Origin: Candidatus Anoxychlamydiales bacterium
GTDB taxonomy: Bacteria; Chlamydiota; Chlamydiia; Chlamydiales; SM23-39
Assembly: GCA_011064865.1 (NCBI GenBank)
Contig: JAAKFX010000004.1
Location: 1 to 29,002, forward strand
Reading direction: 5' to 3'
DNA: 29,002 nucleotides
The position numbers and the translations under genes are program-made. The notes below the pieces were generated by a model that saw only the letters and a program-made list of their open reading frames with translations, was not told where the DNA came from and ran no database searches. This document shows, one piece after another, positions 1 through 7,833 of this stretch; position 1 is the stretch's first letter, and every line of letters starts with the position of its first letter.

Positions 1-2
1 AT

Positions 3-152
3 ATAGCTATTGCTATAGGCCTTGACAAAGCAAAAAATATGTTTTTAGAAGAGATTAAAAAAACAAAAGATCTTTTAAAAATTTTGAATTTAGATTCTGC
101 CGAATTTTTTACTTTAATTGATATTTTAGAGAAAAAGATCTCGAAATTTTAA
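3..152 (+). CDS. Polyprenyl (farnesyl/geranylgeranyl) diphosphate synthase, C-terminal fragment
   Basis: Only the last 49 codons are present; the reading frame is open from the window edge to a TAA at 150-152. The tail reads as a helix beginning with a Gly-Leu-Asp-Lys-Ala-Lys pattern and ends in two amphipathic helices. This is the usual ending of IspA-type prenyl synthases (a 'GL-x-x-A' turn followed by about 40 helical residues). Those enzymes condense isopentenyl diphosphate with allylic diphosphates to make farnesyl or longer chains. The catalytic DDxxD motifs lie outside the window, so the assignment rests on the tail pattern alone. The gene converges on recA, with a shared hairpin between them. 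Any other helical C-terminus could look like this, so I hold the product name loosely; the coding status is fairly safe. Confidence 0.5.
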   Translation: MAIAIGLDKAKNMFLEEIKKTKDLLKILNLDSAEFFTLIDILEKKISKF

Positions 153-170
153 AGATGTATCTTTATGAAA

Positions 171-202
171 AAAAAGCCGCTTGAGTTTTCAAGCAGCTTT
201 TT
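171..202. terminator. Bidirectional intrinsic terminator between the prenyl synthase and recA
   Basis: A 14-bp stem (171-184 with 189-202) has one C/A mismatch and a 4-nt loop. It starts with an A run and ends with a T run, so it reads as a hairpin plus U-tract on both strands. It lies between two convergent stop codons (152 and 212), where a shared terminator is expected. Confidence 0.85.
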
Positions 203-211
203 TGATGAATT

Positions 212-1219
212 TTACTTCACTTGAGTTTTTTCAATTATTAGTTTTTCTATTGCGTCATATAAAGCTGGATCTTTTAATAAAGCTTCTTTTGCAGCTTCTC
301 TACCTTGACCCAACTTATTCTCTTTGAATTTAAACCAAGTTCCATTTTTATCTATGATGTCATTTTCAACACCAACATCTAATAAAGATCCTGTTTTAGA
401 TATCCCTTCATTAAACATGATATCAAACTCAGCCATTCTAAAAGGTGCTGCCATTTTGTTTTTAACAACTTTTACTCTTGTTCTAGTTCCTATATCTTTT
501 CCATCAGGGTTTTTTATAGAAGCTATTCTTCTAATATCCATTCTTATAGATGAAAAAAACTTTAAAGCTCTTCCACCTGGTGTTGTTTCTGGATTTCCAA
601 AGATAATCCCAATTTTTTCACGAATTTGATTAATAAATATTGCACAGGTTTTGCTCTTTGATAAAGTCGCAGTAAGTTTTCTAAGTGCTTGTGACATCAT
701 TCTAGCTTGAAGTCCCATGTGAGAGTCTCCTATCTCTCCTTCTAATTCAGTTTTAGGAACAAGAGCCGCTACAGAATCTATAACAATAACATCTAAAGCA
801 TTTGAACGAGCAAGCATTTCTGTTATGTTTAAAGCCTCTTCTCCAGAATCTGGCTGTGATATCATTAGCTCGTCTAAGTTAACGCCTATTTTAGCTGCAT
901 AAACAGGATCTAAGGCATGTTCAGCATCTATATATGCTGCAATACCGCCAGCTTTTTGAGCGCTAGCTACTATGTGTGTTGCAAGTGTGGATTTTCCTGA
1001 AGATTCTGGTCCATAAAGTTCAACAATTCTTCCTTTTGGAACACCGCCAACTCCAAGCGCAATATCCAAAGAAAGAGCTCCAGTTTTAATAACTTCGACG
1101 CCTTTTATAGAAGAGTGTTTTCCAAGCGCCATAACAGCGCCTTCACCAAATTGTTTTTTGATGTGAGCCACCGCTAAATCTAATGCTTTTTTCTTTTCTT
1201 CAATATCTGATTGTTTCAT
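212..1219 (-). CDS. recA: Recombinase RecA
   Basis: ATP-dependent DNA strand-exchange protein of homologous recombination and recombinational repair. The 335 residues are close to the usual 340-355. The Walker A loop GPESSGKST is at about residues 70-78, followed by the family's conserved 'YIDAEHALDP' segment. Walker B lies in the 'LDVIVIDSVAALVPK' stretch, and the DNA-binding L1/L2 region and the 'NQIREKIG' motif are present. The C-terminal acidic tail seen in many RecAs is short here. The ATG start is preceded by AGGAGA at 8-nt spacing. It is divergent from glucokinase and ends at a shared bidirectional hairpin. In C. trachomatis, as I recall, recA sits beside ygfA; here about 10.6 kb of surface-protein genes lies between them. 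I saw no convincing SOS box upstream. Confidence 0.98.
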   Translation of the reverse strand: MKQSDIEEKKKALDLAVAHIKKQFGEGAVMALGKHSSIKGVEVIKTGALSLDIALGVGGVPKGRIVELYGPESSGKSTLATHIVASAQKAGGIAAYIDAEHALDPVYAAKIGVNLDELMISQPDSGEEALNITEMLARSNALDVIVIDSVAALVPKTELEGEIGDSHMGLQARMMSQALRKLTATLSKSKTCAIFINQIREKIGIIFGNPETTPGGRALKFFSSIRMDIRRIASIKNPDGKDIGTRTRVKVVKNKMAAPFRMAEFDIMFNEGISKTGSLLDVGVENDIIDKNGTWFKFKENKLGQGREAAKEALLKDPALYDAIEKLIIEKTQVK

Positions 1220-1318
1220 GAGAGAATCTCCTGTTCTGATTATATATATATATACATTAGCTTGATCATAAAAAAGCTTTGAGTCAAGTCAAAATAAGAA
1301 AAAGGAAGAAAAAAAATA

Positions 1319-1349
1319 TATAATTGATATAGTAAAATAAAATATGGAG
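1319..1349 (+). promoter_or_regulatory. Possible -10 element and ribosome binding site for glucokinase
   Basis: A perfect TATAAT is at 1319-1324, but no good -35 lies at the right distance. GGAG at 1346-1349 is 7 nt ahead of the ATG at 1357. An ATG at 1344 overlaps the ribosome binding site but is out of frame and is not the start. In this AT-rich DNA the -10 call is weak. Confidence 0.35.
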
Positions 1350-1356
1350 ATAAAAA

Positions 1357-2334
1357 ATGCTGCTATCTGGGGATATTGGCGGAACAAATACCCGCCTCGC
1401 TTTATATGAATATAAAAAACCATTAACATTAATTAAAGAAAATCGATTTTTAAGTAGTAGTTATTCAACACTTTTATCTGCTATTCATGATTTTTTAAAA
1501 GATGAAAAAACTCAAATTGAAGCGGCCTCTTTTGGTGTTGCCGGTCCTGTAAAAGATGGCAAATGTCAAACCACAAATATTCCTTGGTTTATAGATATTT
1601 TTGAGATTAAAAAAGATTTAAAAATTGAAAAAGCATATTTATTAAATGATTTAGAAGCTAATGCATATGGCATCGAATGTTTAAAAGAAAAAGAGTTTTT
1701 AATATTAAATGAAGGCGAAGATGTAAAAGCAAACGCCTGCATTGTTGCTGCAGGAACAGGTCTTGGTGAAGCTGGAATGTATTTTGATGGAAAAAGATTA
1801 AAACCTTTCGCTTGTGAAGGTGGGCATACAGATTTCGCGCCTCAAAATGATTTGGAAATAGAACTATTAAAATTTTTACAAAAAAAACACGGACACGTCT
1901 CATATGAGAGAGTTTTAACCGGATCTGGAATCTATAATCTTTATGAGTTTTTAGTAGAAAATGGACATGAGCCTAAAGATGAACAATTAGATGAAGAGTT
2001 AAAAAATCATGTAGAGCCTCAGGTTATAATTACTAAAAAGGGAATGAATAAAGAGAACAAGACTTGTGAGAGAGTTTTAGATTGGTTTTCCTCAATCTAT
2101 GGTGCAGAGGCTGGAAATGCTGCTTTGAAATTTTTTGCTTTAGGTGGAGTTTATATTGGAGGAGGAATTGCCCCTAGAATATTGGATAAATTAGAGACGG
2201 GCAATTTTATGAAAGCTTTTGCTGATAAAGGGAGATTTTCCTCTTTAATGATGTCGATGCCGGTAAAAGTAATTTTAAATGATAGAGCCGCTCTTTTAGG
2301 TGCTAGTAACTTCGCTCTTTTAAACAAAGATTAA
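1357..2334 (+). CDS. glk: Glucokinase (Glk family)
   Basis: Cytoplasmic ATP-dependent phosphorylation of glucose to glucose 6-phosphate. The 325 residues match the E. coli Glk type (about 321), not the shorter ROK type. The N-terminal phosphate-binding motif DIGGTNTR is at residues 6-13. The catalytic aspartate is in 'LLNDLEANAYG' (D98), the adenosine loop AAGTGLGEAG is at about 131-140, and the glucose-contacting EGGH is at 154-157. Further down, 'GGVYIGGGIAPRIL' matches the second nucleotide-binding region. It has a good ribosome binding site and stands alone. Its stop codon overlaps the stop of the convergent porin gene, leaving no room for a dedicated terminator. As I recall, Chlamydia species take glucose 6-phosphate from the host and lack this enzyme, whereas environmental chlamydiae have it. 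Confidence 0.93.
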   Translation: MLLSGDIGGTNTRLALYEYKKPLTLIKENRFLSSSYSTLLSAIHDFLKDEKTQIEAASFGVAGPVKDGKCQTTNIPWFIDIFEIKKDLKIEKAYLLNDLEANAYGIECLKEKEFLILNEGEDVKANACIVAAGTGLGEAGMYFDGKRLKPFACEGGHTDFAPQNDLEIELLKFLQKKHGHVSYERVLTGSGIYNLYEFLVENGHEPKDEQLDEELKNHVEPQVIITKKGMNKENKTCERVLDWFSSIYGAEAGNAALKFFALGGVYIGGGIAPRILDKLETGNFMKAFADKGRFSSLMMSMPVKVILNDRAALLGASNFALLNKD

Positions 2335-3410
2335 AAGTTAAGTACTAATTTGCCAACTAAGCCATGAAAAAAAAGATTCCCGATCTCTTTTGTCCTGCTA
2401 TTTATTCTAAGCTCATTTAATGATGTCATTAGATTTTGATTAAAATATATCTCAGAGTCATAGCCTGCTAAAAAAGATACATGAGCGCCATTATTATTAA
2501 AGTATGTCCCCCATTCAAACCCAGCTGCAATTTTTACACTTGGATTTATATATGAAATAGAGTTTTTTGAATTATCAAAAAGAGCAAATTGATTATTAGC
2601 GTTATTTTGTCTATTTTTAACTTTGAAATCTTGATAGAACAAGGCTCCTTCTACATCAGCAAAAAAATTAAATCCCCAAAAAATTAAAAACTTTGATTTT
2701 AAACCACCTAAAAGTCCAATTAAATGTGAATCAGATTTGTCTCTTGAAAATAAAATAGATTCATCTTCTTCTCTTACAGAATCAGTATTAAAACTCTGAT
2801 CTAAAAACCCTCCTTTTATTCCAAAAAGTGGTGTTAAGATCAAATGAGTACCGCTATAAAAAGATCTAGCGAGAGTTAAATCTAAAATATCGAGCTTTAA
2901 AACCCATTTAGCTTTTGTGTTTGATACTACCATTAAATCAGGTGTCACAGTATTAAAATGAATCCATGTATTTACCGATCTTTGATCAACCTCTTTATTT
3001 TTTGAAAAATGCAATCTTGTATATTCTGCTGTATATGACCAATCATCATAATTTGTACTAAAGCCTACAGCTAGTCTAAAGGCAGATTTATAATTAGAGT
3101 GCATTTCAAAATATTTTCCGGTATTTGAGTTTGCATTATCTGCTGTATGAGCGTATGTTAGACCTTTTTGAATGGGTTGATAAAATAGATATGTGCCAAT
3201 GACATATGCATCTATATCTTTTCCAATATCAATTTTCGCTGCAGCATTATATCCCGGCATAATTTGAGATTTATCTATCAAATGGCCCTCAGAATAATTT
3301 TTGGATTTAGGTGTATAATATGGATGATACGTTATTAAATCTTCATCCATATCATCTGAAAAACCAAAAAAAGTAATAAGTGAGAATATTGATATAAGCA
3401 AAAAACGCAT
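2331..3410 (-). CDS. MOMP-like (Lpg1974-type) outer-membrane beta-barrel protein, paralog 1
   Basis: 359 residues. A hydrophobic signal peptide covers about 1-18 and the protein ends in Phe, the usual signal for Bam-dependent barrel insertion. The body alternates short aromatic/hydrophobic strands with polar loops. It shares blocks with the next two genes: a 'YNAxAxIDI' segment near residue 54, 'YLFYQP', a 'YDDWSYTAEYTR' strand, 'FYSGTHLILTP', a 'GFEWGTYF' block, and a final 'FHGLVGKLVLNF'. This is the pattern of the pore-forming Lpg1974 family, expanded in environmental chlamydiae in place of a single MOMP. It is last in a three-gene run (34-nt gap to paralog 2). The ATG is preceded by AGGAAAA. 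Its stop codon overlaps that of glk. Family placement is by pattern; porin activity is inferred. Confidence 0.85.
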   Translation of the reverse strand: MRFLLISIFSLITFFGFSDDMDEDLITYHPYYTPKSKNYSEGHLIDKSQIMPGYNAAAKIDIGKDIDAYVIGTYLFYQPIQKGLTYAHTADNANSNTGKYFEMHSNYKSAFRLAVGFSTNYDDWSYTAEYTRLHFSKNKEVDQRSVNTWIHFNTVTPDLMVVSNTKAKWVLKLDILDLTLARSFYSGTHLILTPLFGIKGGFLDQSFNTDSVREEDESILFSRDKSDSHLIGLLGGLKSKFLIFWGFNFFADVEGALFYQDFKVKNRQNNANNQFALFDNSKNSISYINPSVKIAAGFEWGTYFNNNGAHVSFLAGYDSEIYFNQNLMTSLNELRINSRTKEIGNLFFHGLVGKLVLNF

Positions 3411-3444
3411 ATGTTTTCCTAACCTTAAAAATTTATCCTTTTAT

Positions 3445-4455
3445 TTAAAAATTTAACCTTAAACTTATCTCCAAACCATGCATCATTAAGTCCCCTACAG
3501 CATCAACAGATAAAAATTCATTTTGGTTGAAGAGATATAAAAAGTTATAAGCAGCTACAGCATCTATATGCCAGTTATTATGATCGAAATAAGATCCCCA
3601 ACCAATTCCTGGGCTCATCTCAAAAAATGGTGTCAGTTGAATTGTTTTTGTTCTAAAATTTGTTGTGAAATTTAGAGGAAAAAAAGTGGATATAAAGCGA
3701 TCTTGAGTTTTAAATTTTTGATACAAAATTGATATGCTAGTATTTGCAAAAATTCTGAAATCATAGCTTAGTAAAAAGTTGATATCTAAAGCTCCTCTAG
3801 GGCCTAAAAACCAAGTTTTTGTTCTATAAAAAGCCTCTTGATCAACAGTGCTCAGAGTTGCATTTAGTTTATATTTTTGTTTAGACCAGCCTCCTTTAAC
3901 ACTTATGTATGGTTTAAGTATTAAATGTTTACCGTTATAATATGGTCTACCTATTTCTATATCAAAATAATCTAGTTGAGTATTCCATATAGTTTCAATT
4001 TGAGATATCGCTTCTGTTTGGCTAAAGATATGTAAGATAATATTCTCTTCTCTCTTCTCTTTTTCTTTTGCATGATATCTTGTATATCTAGCGTTTACAT
4101 TCCAATTATCATAGTCATAGTGCGTTCCTAATAAAACTTTAAAGCCAGGACAATAATCAGCATCAAAATTTAAAACTCTATCAGGCTCATTGGTTAAATC
4201 ATTCGAAGATATATATCCTAAATCGAGCCCTACCATTTCAGGCTGCCAGTAAATAAAACTTGCGCTAACAATAAAATTCCAAGCCGTTTGAATATCTATT
4301 CGAGCGGGTGCGTTATACGATGGAATCTGATTTTCATAATTTTTTGGGTAGTTTAATCTGCTTTTATTTGGATTTGTAGGCGCTACTTTTGGCTGAGCAA
4401 AAGATATCTGAATTGTAATTATAAAAAATACTGCTAAAAACTTTTTGATTTTCAT
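3445..4455 (-). CDS. MOMP-like (Lpg1974-type) outer-membrane beta-barrel protein, paralog 2
   Basis: 336 residues with a signal peptide (about 1-20, ending 'ISFAQ') and a terminal Phe. It shares more with paralog 3 than with paralog 1: 'PSYNAPARIDIQ', 'SFIYWQPEMVGLDLG', 'FDADYCPGFKVLLG', 'YYNGKHLILKPYISVKGGW', 'WFLGPRGALDINFLL', 'GIGWGSYFD' and 'MHGLEISLRLNF'. Tryptophans at strand ends and the GGW/GWGSYF signatures support a barrel of about 16 strands facing the outer membrane. It sits 19 nt after paralog 3 and 34 nt before paralog 1, consistent with one transcript. The GGAG ribosome binding site lies a rather long 12 nt from the ATG, so expression may depend partly on coupling to the upstream gene. 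Confidence 0.86.
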   Translation of the reverse strand: MKIKKFLAVFFIITIQISFAQPKVAPTNPNKSRLNYPKNYENQIPSYNAPARIDIQTAWNFIVSASFIYWQPEMVGLDLGYISSNDLTNEPDRVLNFDADYCPGFKVLLGTHYDYDNWNVNARYTRYHAKEKEKREENIILHIFSQTEAISQIETIWNTQLDYFDIEIGRPYYNGKHLILKPYISVKGGWSKQKYKLNATLSTVDQEAFYRTKTWFLGPRGALDINFLLSYDFRIFANTSISILYQKFKTQDRFISTFFPLNFTTNFRTKTIQLTPFFEMSPGIGWGSYFDHNNWHIDAVAAYNFLYLFNQNEFLSVDAVGDLMMHGLEISLRLNF

Positions 4456-4474
4456 ATATTAAAATTGCTCCATT

Positions 4475-5500
4475 TTAAAAATCTAATCTCATCGCTATCG
4501 TTATTCCCTGGAGCATTAATGCTCCAGGATTAAATCTTGTAAAAGATAACAGGTTTAATAAATGTCTCATTTGGTTTTGATTCCAAAAATGCATAAACTC
4601 ATACTTAGCTGTTAGATCAATATGAAATTTTTCTTTATGAAAATAAGATCCCCAATTAAGTCCTCCTGCTAAATTTATAGCAGGCGCCAGATAGTGTTTT
4701 TTCATATTAATTTTATTTGAAAATGCTAAAGATTGAGTGTTTTTCTCTTCATATGAAATATTGTAAAAATTTTGGAAAAATAAAGCTGTATCTATCTGAG
4801 TTAAAACCTTAAGTCCTTTTCGAAATTTCCACAAAGCTAAAGCCCCTACTTTAGGTCCAACAAACCAAGAACGGGACAAAGCTTCAGCCGCATTCAAATC
4901 GCTAGATATATCATAGTTTTGATTTATCCATCCTCCGATTAAGGCCGCTAGTGGAGATAAAATTAACTGCTTACCGGTATAGTCCGATCTAGACATCGAT
5001 AGTTCCAACAAATTAAAATCTAATTTCCATTTAGCATTAACTTGAAATGCACTTTGAGTAAGCCAATCAGATGAGAATGCCACAGCTTGATTTATTGTTG
5101 TCGTTGAGTCTGTATTAAACCATGTATAGCTCGCTAAAACCGTCCAATGATCTATATTCGAGTGAGATCCAATCGCAGCTTTAAATCCCGTTTTGTAATT
5201 AGAATCAAAATTCAATATTCTTATCGGATCTGCATCTAAATCTGAAGATGCGGTAGCGCCAATTGCAAGCCCTATTTGTTTCGGCCTCCAATATAAAAAA
5301 CTACCTTCAATAAAAAAATCTATACAACCATCTATATCAACTCTTGCTTGTGTATTATATGCTTGCATAAGATGGTGATTTTCTATTGCATGTCCTTGCT
5401 CGTAGTATTTTCTGTTTTGAATCTTTTGCGAAGATGCAGGGTATGCTGTAGATAAAAATATGCTAGATACTATTAATATGTTTTTAAAAAAATTAAACAT
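4475..5500 (-). CDS. MOMP-like (Lpg1974-type) outer-membrane beta-barrel protein, paralog 3 (first in operon)
   Basis: 341 residues with an N-terminal signal peptide (about 1-24, with 'STAYPASSQ' near the cleavage site) and a C-terminal Phe. The family blocks are clear: 'MQAYNTQARVDIDG', 'SFLYWRPKQIGLAIG', 'FDSNYKTGFKAAIG', 'DYTGKQLILSPLAALIGGW', 'RSWFVGPKVGALALW', 'GGLNWGSYFHKEKFHIDL' and 'MLQGITIAMRLDF'. As first gene of the three-gene run it has the best ribosome binding site (GGAG, 5 nt before ATG), and the upstream 133-nt AT-rich gap to the divergent fic gene must hold its promoter. I could not pick a convincing -35/-10 pair there. The loops differ strongly from those of its neighbours, as expected for surface-exposed segments after duplication. 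Confidence 0.87.
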   Translation of the reverse strand: MFNFFKNILIVSSIFLSTAYPASSQKIQNRKYYEQGHAIENHHLMQAYNTQARVDIDGCIDFFIEGSFLYWRPKQIGLAIGATASSDLDADPIRILNFDSNYKTGFKAAIGSHSNIDHWTVLASYTWFNTDSTTTINQAVAFSSDWLTQSAFQVNAKWKLDFNLLELSMSRSDYTGKQLILSPLAALIGGWINQNYDISSDLNAAEALSRSWFVGPKVGALALWKFRKGLKVLTQIDTALFFQNFYNISYEEKNTQSLAFSNKINMKKHYLAPAINLAGGLNWGSYFHKEKFHIDLTAKYEFMHFWNQNQMRHLLNLLSFTRFNPGALMLQGITIAMRLDF

Positions 5501-5639
5501 CTTATCTCCGAATTAAAAAATCACAAAAAATTTTGTATCAAAATAGATATTTTTACAATAAAAAAATGAAATGATTTTAATAGTTTTTATTGATATTGTA
5601 TGCTAAAATCATAAAAATAATAAAATCTTTTGGGTGGAA

Positions 5640-6371
5640 ATGAAAGATATTTTAAATGAGATTGAGTCTCTTCAAAAAGAAATTAATTCTTTTAAACCTA
5701 TAAAGGATAAATTTTTAAAGCAGATAAAAGAATATTTTAAAATAGGATTAACCTATACAAGTAACGCTTTAGAGGGAAACTCATTAACCGAAACGGAGAC
5801 TAAAATTGTTTTAGAAGAGGGAATCACTATAGGAGGGAAACCTCTAAAAGATCATCTCGAAGCTATTGGTCACGCCGAGGCTTTTGATTTTTTATATACC
5901 TTAGCAAAGAATAAAAATGTTTCTGAAGAGGATATAAAAAAAATTCATAAGCTATTTTATTTTAGAATAGATGAAAAAAACGCAGGAAAATATAGAAAAA
6001 ATAAAGCGATCATTACTGGTTCAAAATACTCTCTTCCTAAGCCAGAGGAATTATCAGATCTAATGAAAAATCTTATTCCCGAAATCGAAAAGTTAAGAAA
6101 AGACAAACATATAGTAGAAGTAGCAGCTATAGCGCATAAAGAATTTGTGTTTATACATCCTTTTGTAGATGGCAATGGAAGAACAGCAAGGCTTTTAATG
6201 AATCTAATTTTACTTCAAGAGAATTATAATATAGCAATTATACCTATGATCATGAGACAAGAATATATTTCTTCATTAGAAAAAGCACATGTCAATGACA
6301 AAGATTTTATATATTTTATTGCCAGAATGCTAAGAGAGACTCAAAAAGATTATTTAAGGCTTTTGAAATAA
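5640..6371 (+). CDS. Fic domain protein with N-terminal inhibitory motif (class II Fic, probable AMP transferase)
   Basis: Fic enzymes usually transfer AMP from ATP onto hydroxyl groups of target proteins. The complete active-site motif HPFVDGNGRTAR is at residues 173-184, so the catalytic His, the phosphate-binding Gly-Asn-Gly and the Arg are present. The inhibitory-helix motif (S/T)xxxE(G/N) is at residues 41-46 as SNALEG, before the Fic core; this is the self-inhibited class II layout. The 243 residues form a minimal protein without an added DNA-binding domain, signal peptide or obvious secretion signal. I start at ATG 5640 because GGGTGG just upstream serves as ribosome binding site; a GTG at 5634 is in frame but overlaps it. 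It is divergent from the porin operon and convergent with the NlpC gene. Whether it acts inside the cell or in the host cannot be read from sequence. Confidence 0.93.
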   Translation: MKDILNEIESLQKEINSFKPIKDKFLKQIKEYFKIGLTYTSNALEGNSLTETETKIVLEEGITIGGKPLKDHLEAIGHAEAFDFLYTLAKNKNVSEEDIKKIHKLFYFRIDEKNAGKYRKNKAIITGSKYSLPKPEELSDLMKNLIPEIEKLRKDKHIVEVAAIAHKEFVFIHPFVDGNGRTARLLMNLILLQENYNIAIIPMIMRQEYISSLEKAHVNDKDFIYFIARMLRETQKDYLRLLK

Positions 6372-6393
6372 ACCTGAGCTATTTAAAACAAGT

Positions 6394-7185
6394 CTAAATC
6401 CACCTTCTTATTACATAGTCATTGTCGTTTTTATAAAAATTAGCAGCTTTTTTTGTTTTATGAATTTCATTCAATCTTTCAATTAAAGGAGTTTTAATAA
6501 CTCCAAAATTCTCGCTACTTTCAATTGTGTAGTTTGAATCTAACACTATAACGTCATGTCCCTTGAAAACTATAATGTCAAGCGGCTTTACATTTTTGGC
6601 GATTTGATCTGGCTTCAAATCTTTTATGAAAACCGGCTCTTTATAATTTAAAAGCTCACTTGTATTTCTTGGCGTATATCCATTTGTCGCTTCAAATAAA
6701 ATTCCAGAACAATCAACACCTTTTAAAATCCATTTATCTTTTTCTTTTTGCTGTAGACTTTTAGCTGCTGGATAGTATTTTGATAGAGTTTTAATTCCCT
6801 TTGAAAAATTACCTCCCCAAAGATATTCTCTTCCCAGATAAGAGAGTAGATTTTTTAAGATCTTTTTTTTATCTAAGATATATTTTAGTGAAATCTCTTT
6901 TTGATCTTTGATAAAAGTTGTAAATCTAGAGTCTATGTATAGCTCACTTTTTTCATAATAATTGTTTTTATAAAAATCGCATTTTATCTTGTAGATGTAT
7001 GGGAAGTCGGTTTTTTCAATTATTTCAAAGATCATATCTTTTAAAGCAATAAACTCTAAAGCTCTAATATGTCCTTTTTCATCTGTTTTTAAATCTCTTT
7101 TATTTTTCCCACCAAAAACAGAGTTAAAATTTTTAGTATTTAAAATTGGCGCTGGATTTATAACTTTTAAAAAGCTTGCTTTCAT
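6394..7185 (-). CDS. NlpC/P60 family peptidase (peptidoglycan endopeptidase type)
   Basis: NlpC/P60 enzymes are papain-like and cut the stem peptide of peptidoglycan, typically D-Glu-diaminopimelate bonds. The C-terminal half of this 263-residue protein carries the family's blocks in order: 'YLGREYLWGG' (about 116-125), the nucleophile in 'GVDCSGILFEA' (Cys159), 'LKPDQIAKNVKPLDIIVFKGHDVIVL' with the catalytic His210, and a polar third position around Glu222. Residues 1-110 are a separate N-terminal region, possibly an SH3-like domain as in other P60 proteins. There is no signal peptide, which is odd for a wall enzyme; export by another route or cytoplasmic muropeptide trimming is possible. 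The ribosome binding site is weak. It converges with fic (22-nt gap). Chlamydia species have one NlpC-type protein of similar length, which this may match. Confidence 0.85.
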   Translation of the reverse strand: MKASFLKVINPAPILNTKNFNSVFGGKNKRDLKTDEKGHIRALEFIALKDMIFEIIEKTDFPYIYKIKCDFYKNNYYEKSELYIDSRFTTFIKDQKEISLKYILDKKKILKNLLSYLGREYLWGGNFSKGIKTLSKYYPAAKSLQQKEKDKWILKGVDCSGILFEATNGYTPRNTSELLNYKEPVFIKDLKPDQIAKNVKPLDIIVFKGHDVIVLDSNYTIESSENFGVIKTPLIERLNEIHKTKKAANFYKNDNDYVIRRWI

Positions 7186-7227
7186 ATTTTTAAAAATATT
7201 GTAGTTGAAATTTATCTTTTGGCTAAT

Positions 7228-7245
7228 TATCTATAAAAATAGATA
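7228..7245. promoter_or_regulatory. Perfect inverted repeat in the leader of the small secreted protein gene
   Basis: TATCTAT (7228-7234) and ATAGATA (7239-7245) are perfect complements around an AAAA loop, immediately before the AAAGGA ribosome binding site and 17 nt ahead of the ATG at 7262. A TTGAAA at 7205-7210 could be a -35 with the repeat over the -10 region. It may be an operator or a 5' leader hairpin. Chance occurrence in AT-rich DNA cannot be excluded. Confidence 0.35.
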
Positions 7246-7261
7246 AAGGAAAAATAAAAAA

Positions 7262-7735
7262 ATGAAAAAACTCTTAATATTTTTTCTATTGTTTACCGCT
7301 TCTATTTCAGCAGATGCTGTAAAGCTATTTAATGATACTCCATTTGAGCTCACAGCTTTAGTGCAATCTGCAAATGGAAAAGTTGTGGCTCAAAAAAACT
7401 TTGCTCCCAATGAACAATCTGTTTGGAGTACCGATCAAGTCTCGACAGAATGGACATCTGTATATGATGCTTCATCTTCTTATACTCCATATACGGTTAT
7501 TTGGAGATGTTCATATGAAGGCTATTATTCGGTTTGCTCAGACGTTGCATCAGGGGCAATGGTTACAGCAAATTCTTGTCCTGGTGCAAAATATTGCAAA
7601 CCAAAGCCTAAAAAAGATAAAAACGATCAAACTGGGGATTCTAAAAATCAAGATTCTAAAACCCAAAATAATAAAACTAAAAATGGCAAAGCAACATCTT
7701 GTAAATCTTGCAAGGGCAAAAGACGCATCTCTTAA
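7262..7735 (+). CDS. Small secreted protein with cysteine-rich core and Lys/Asn-rich tail, function unknown
   Basis: 157 residues that I do not recognise. A clear signal peptide covers 1-19 (Lys-Lys-Leu-Leu start, ending 'SISADA'). Residues 20-112 form a compact domain with 'LFNDTPFELTALVQSANGK', Trp/Tyr-rich strands and four cysteines (C83, C92, C106, C112) that could form two disulfides in the periplasm. Residues 113-145 are low-complexity Lys/Asp/Asn/Gln/Ser, and the end carries a CKSCKGKRR pattern (C147, C150). The DNA of the tail is A-rich with short imperfect repeats, suggesting slippage-prone growth. The AAAGGA ribosome binding site and start are good. It is divergent from nlpC and followed by the Asp-box genes on the same strand, so it belongs to the exported-protein block. 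Confidence 0.75.
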   Translation: MKKLLIFFLLFTASISADAVKLFNDTPFELTALVQSANGKVVAQKNFAPNEQSVWSTDQVSTEWTSVYDASSSYTPYTVIWRCSYEGYYSVCSDVASGAMVTANSCPGAKYCKPKPKKDKNDQTGDSKNQDSKTQNNKTKNGKATSCKSCKGKRRIS

Positions 7736-7770
7736 AAAATAGATCTTTGTTATAATTTTTTTTAAAAACC

Positions 7771-7800
7771 TTGATATCTTTTGAGTTTTTTTAATAGTAT
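7771..7800 (+). promoter_or_regulatory. Possible sigma-70-type promoter for the first Asp-box gene
   Basis: TTGATA (7771-7776) and TAGTAT (7795-7800) are 18 nt apart, about 33 nt ahead of the ATG at 7834, which has a strong AGAGGAGA ribosome binding site. The -10 is only a 4/6 match, so this is a moderate call. Confidence 0.4.
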
Positions 7801-7833
7801 CTTCTCAATTTTTTTAACTCAGAGGAGATTTCA

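Noticed and set aside
1236..1256. CTG followed by a TA tract upstream of recA, resembling a LexA box
   Set aside because: The spacing to a matching CAG is wrong; it is a simple TA run in AT-rich DNA.
5634..5639. GTG start for the Fic gene
   Set aside because: It lies on the GGGTGG that serves as ribosome binding site for the ATG at 5640.
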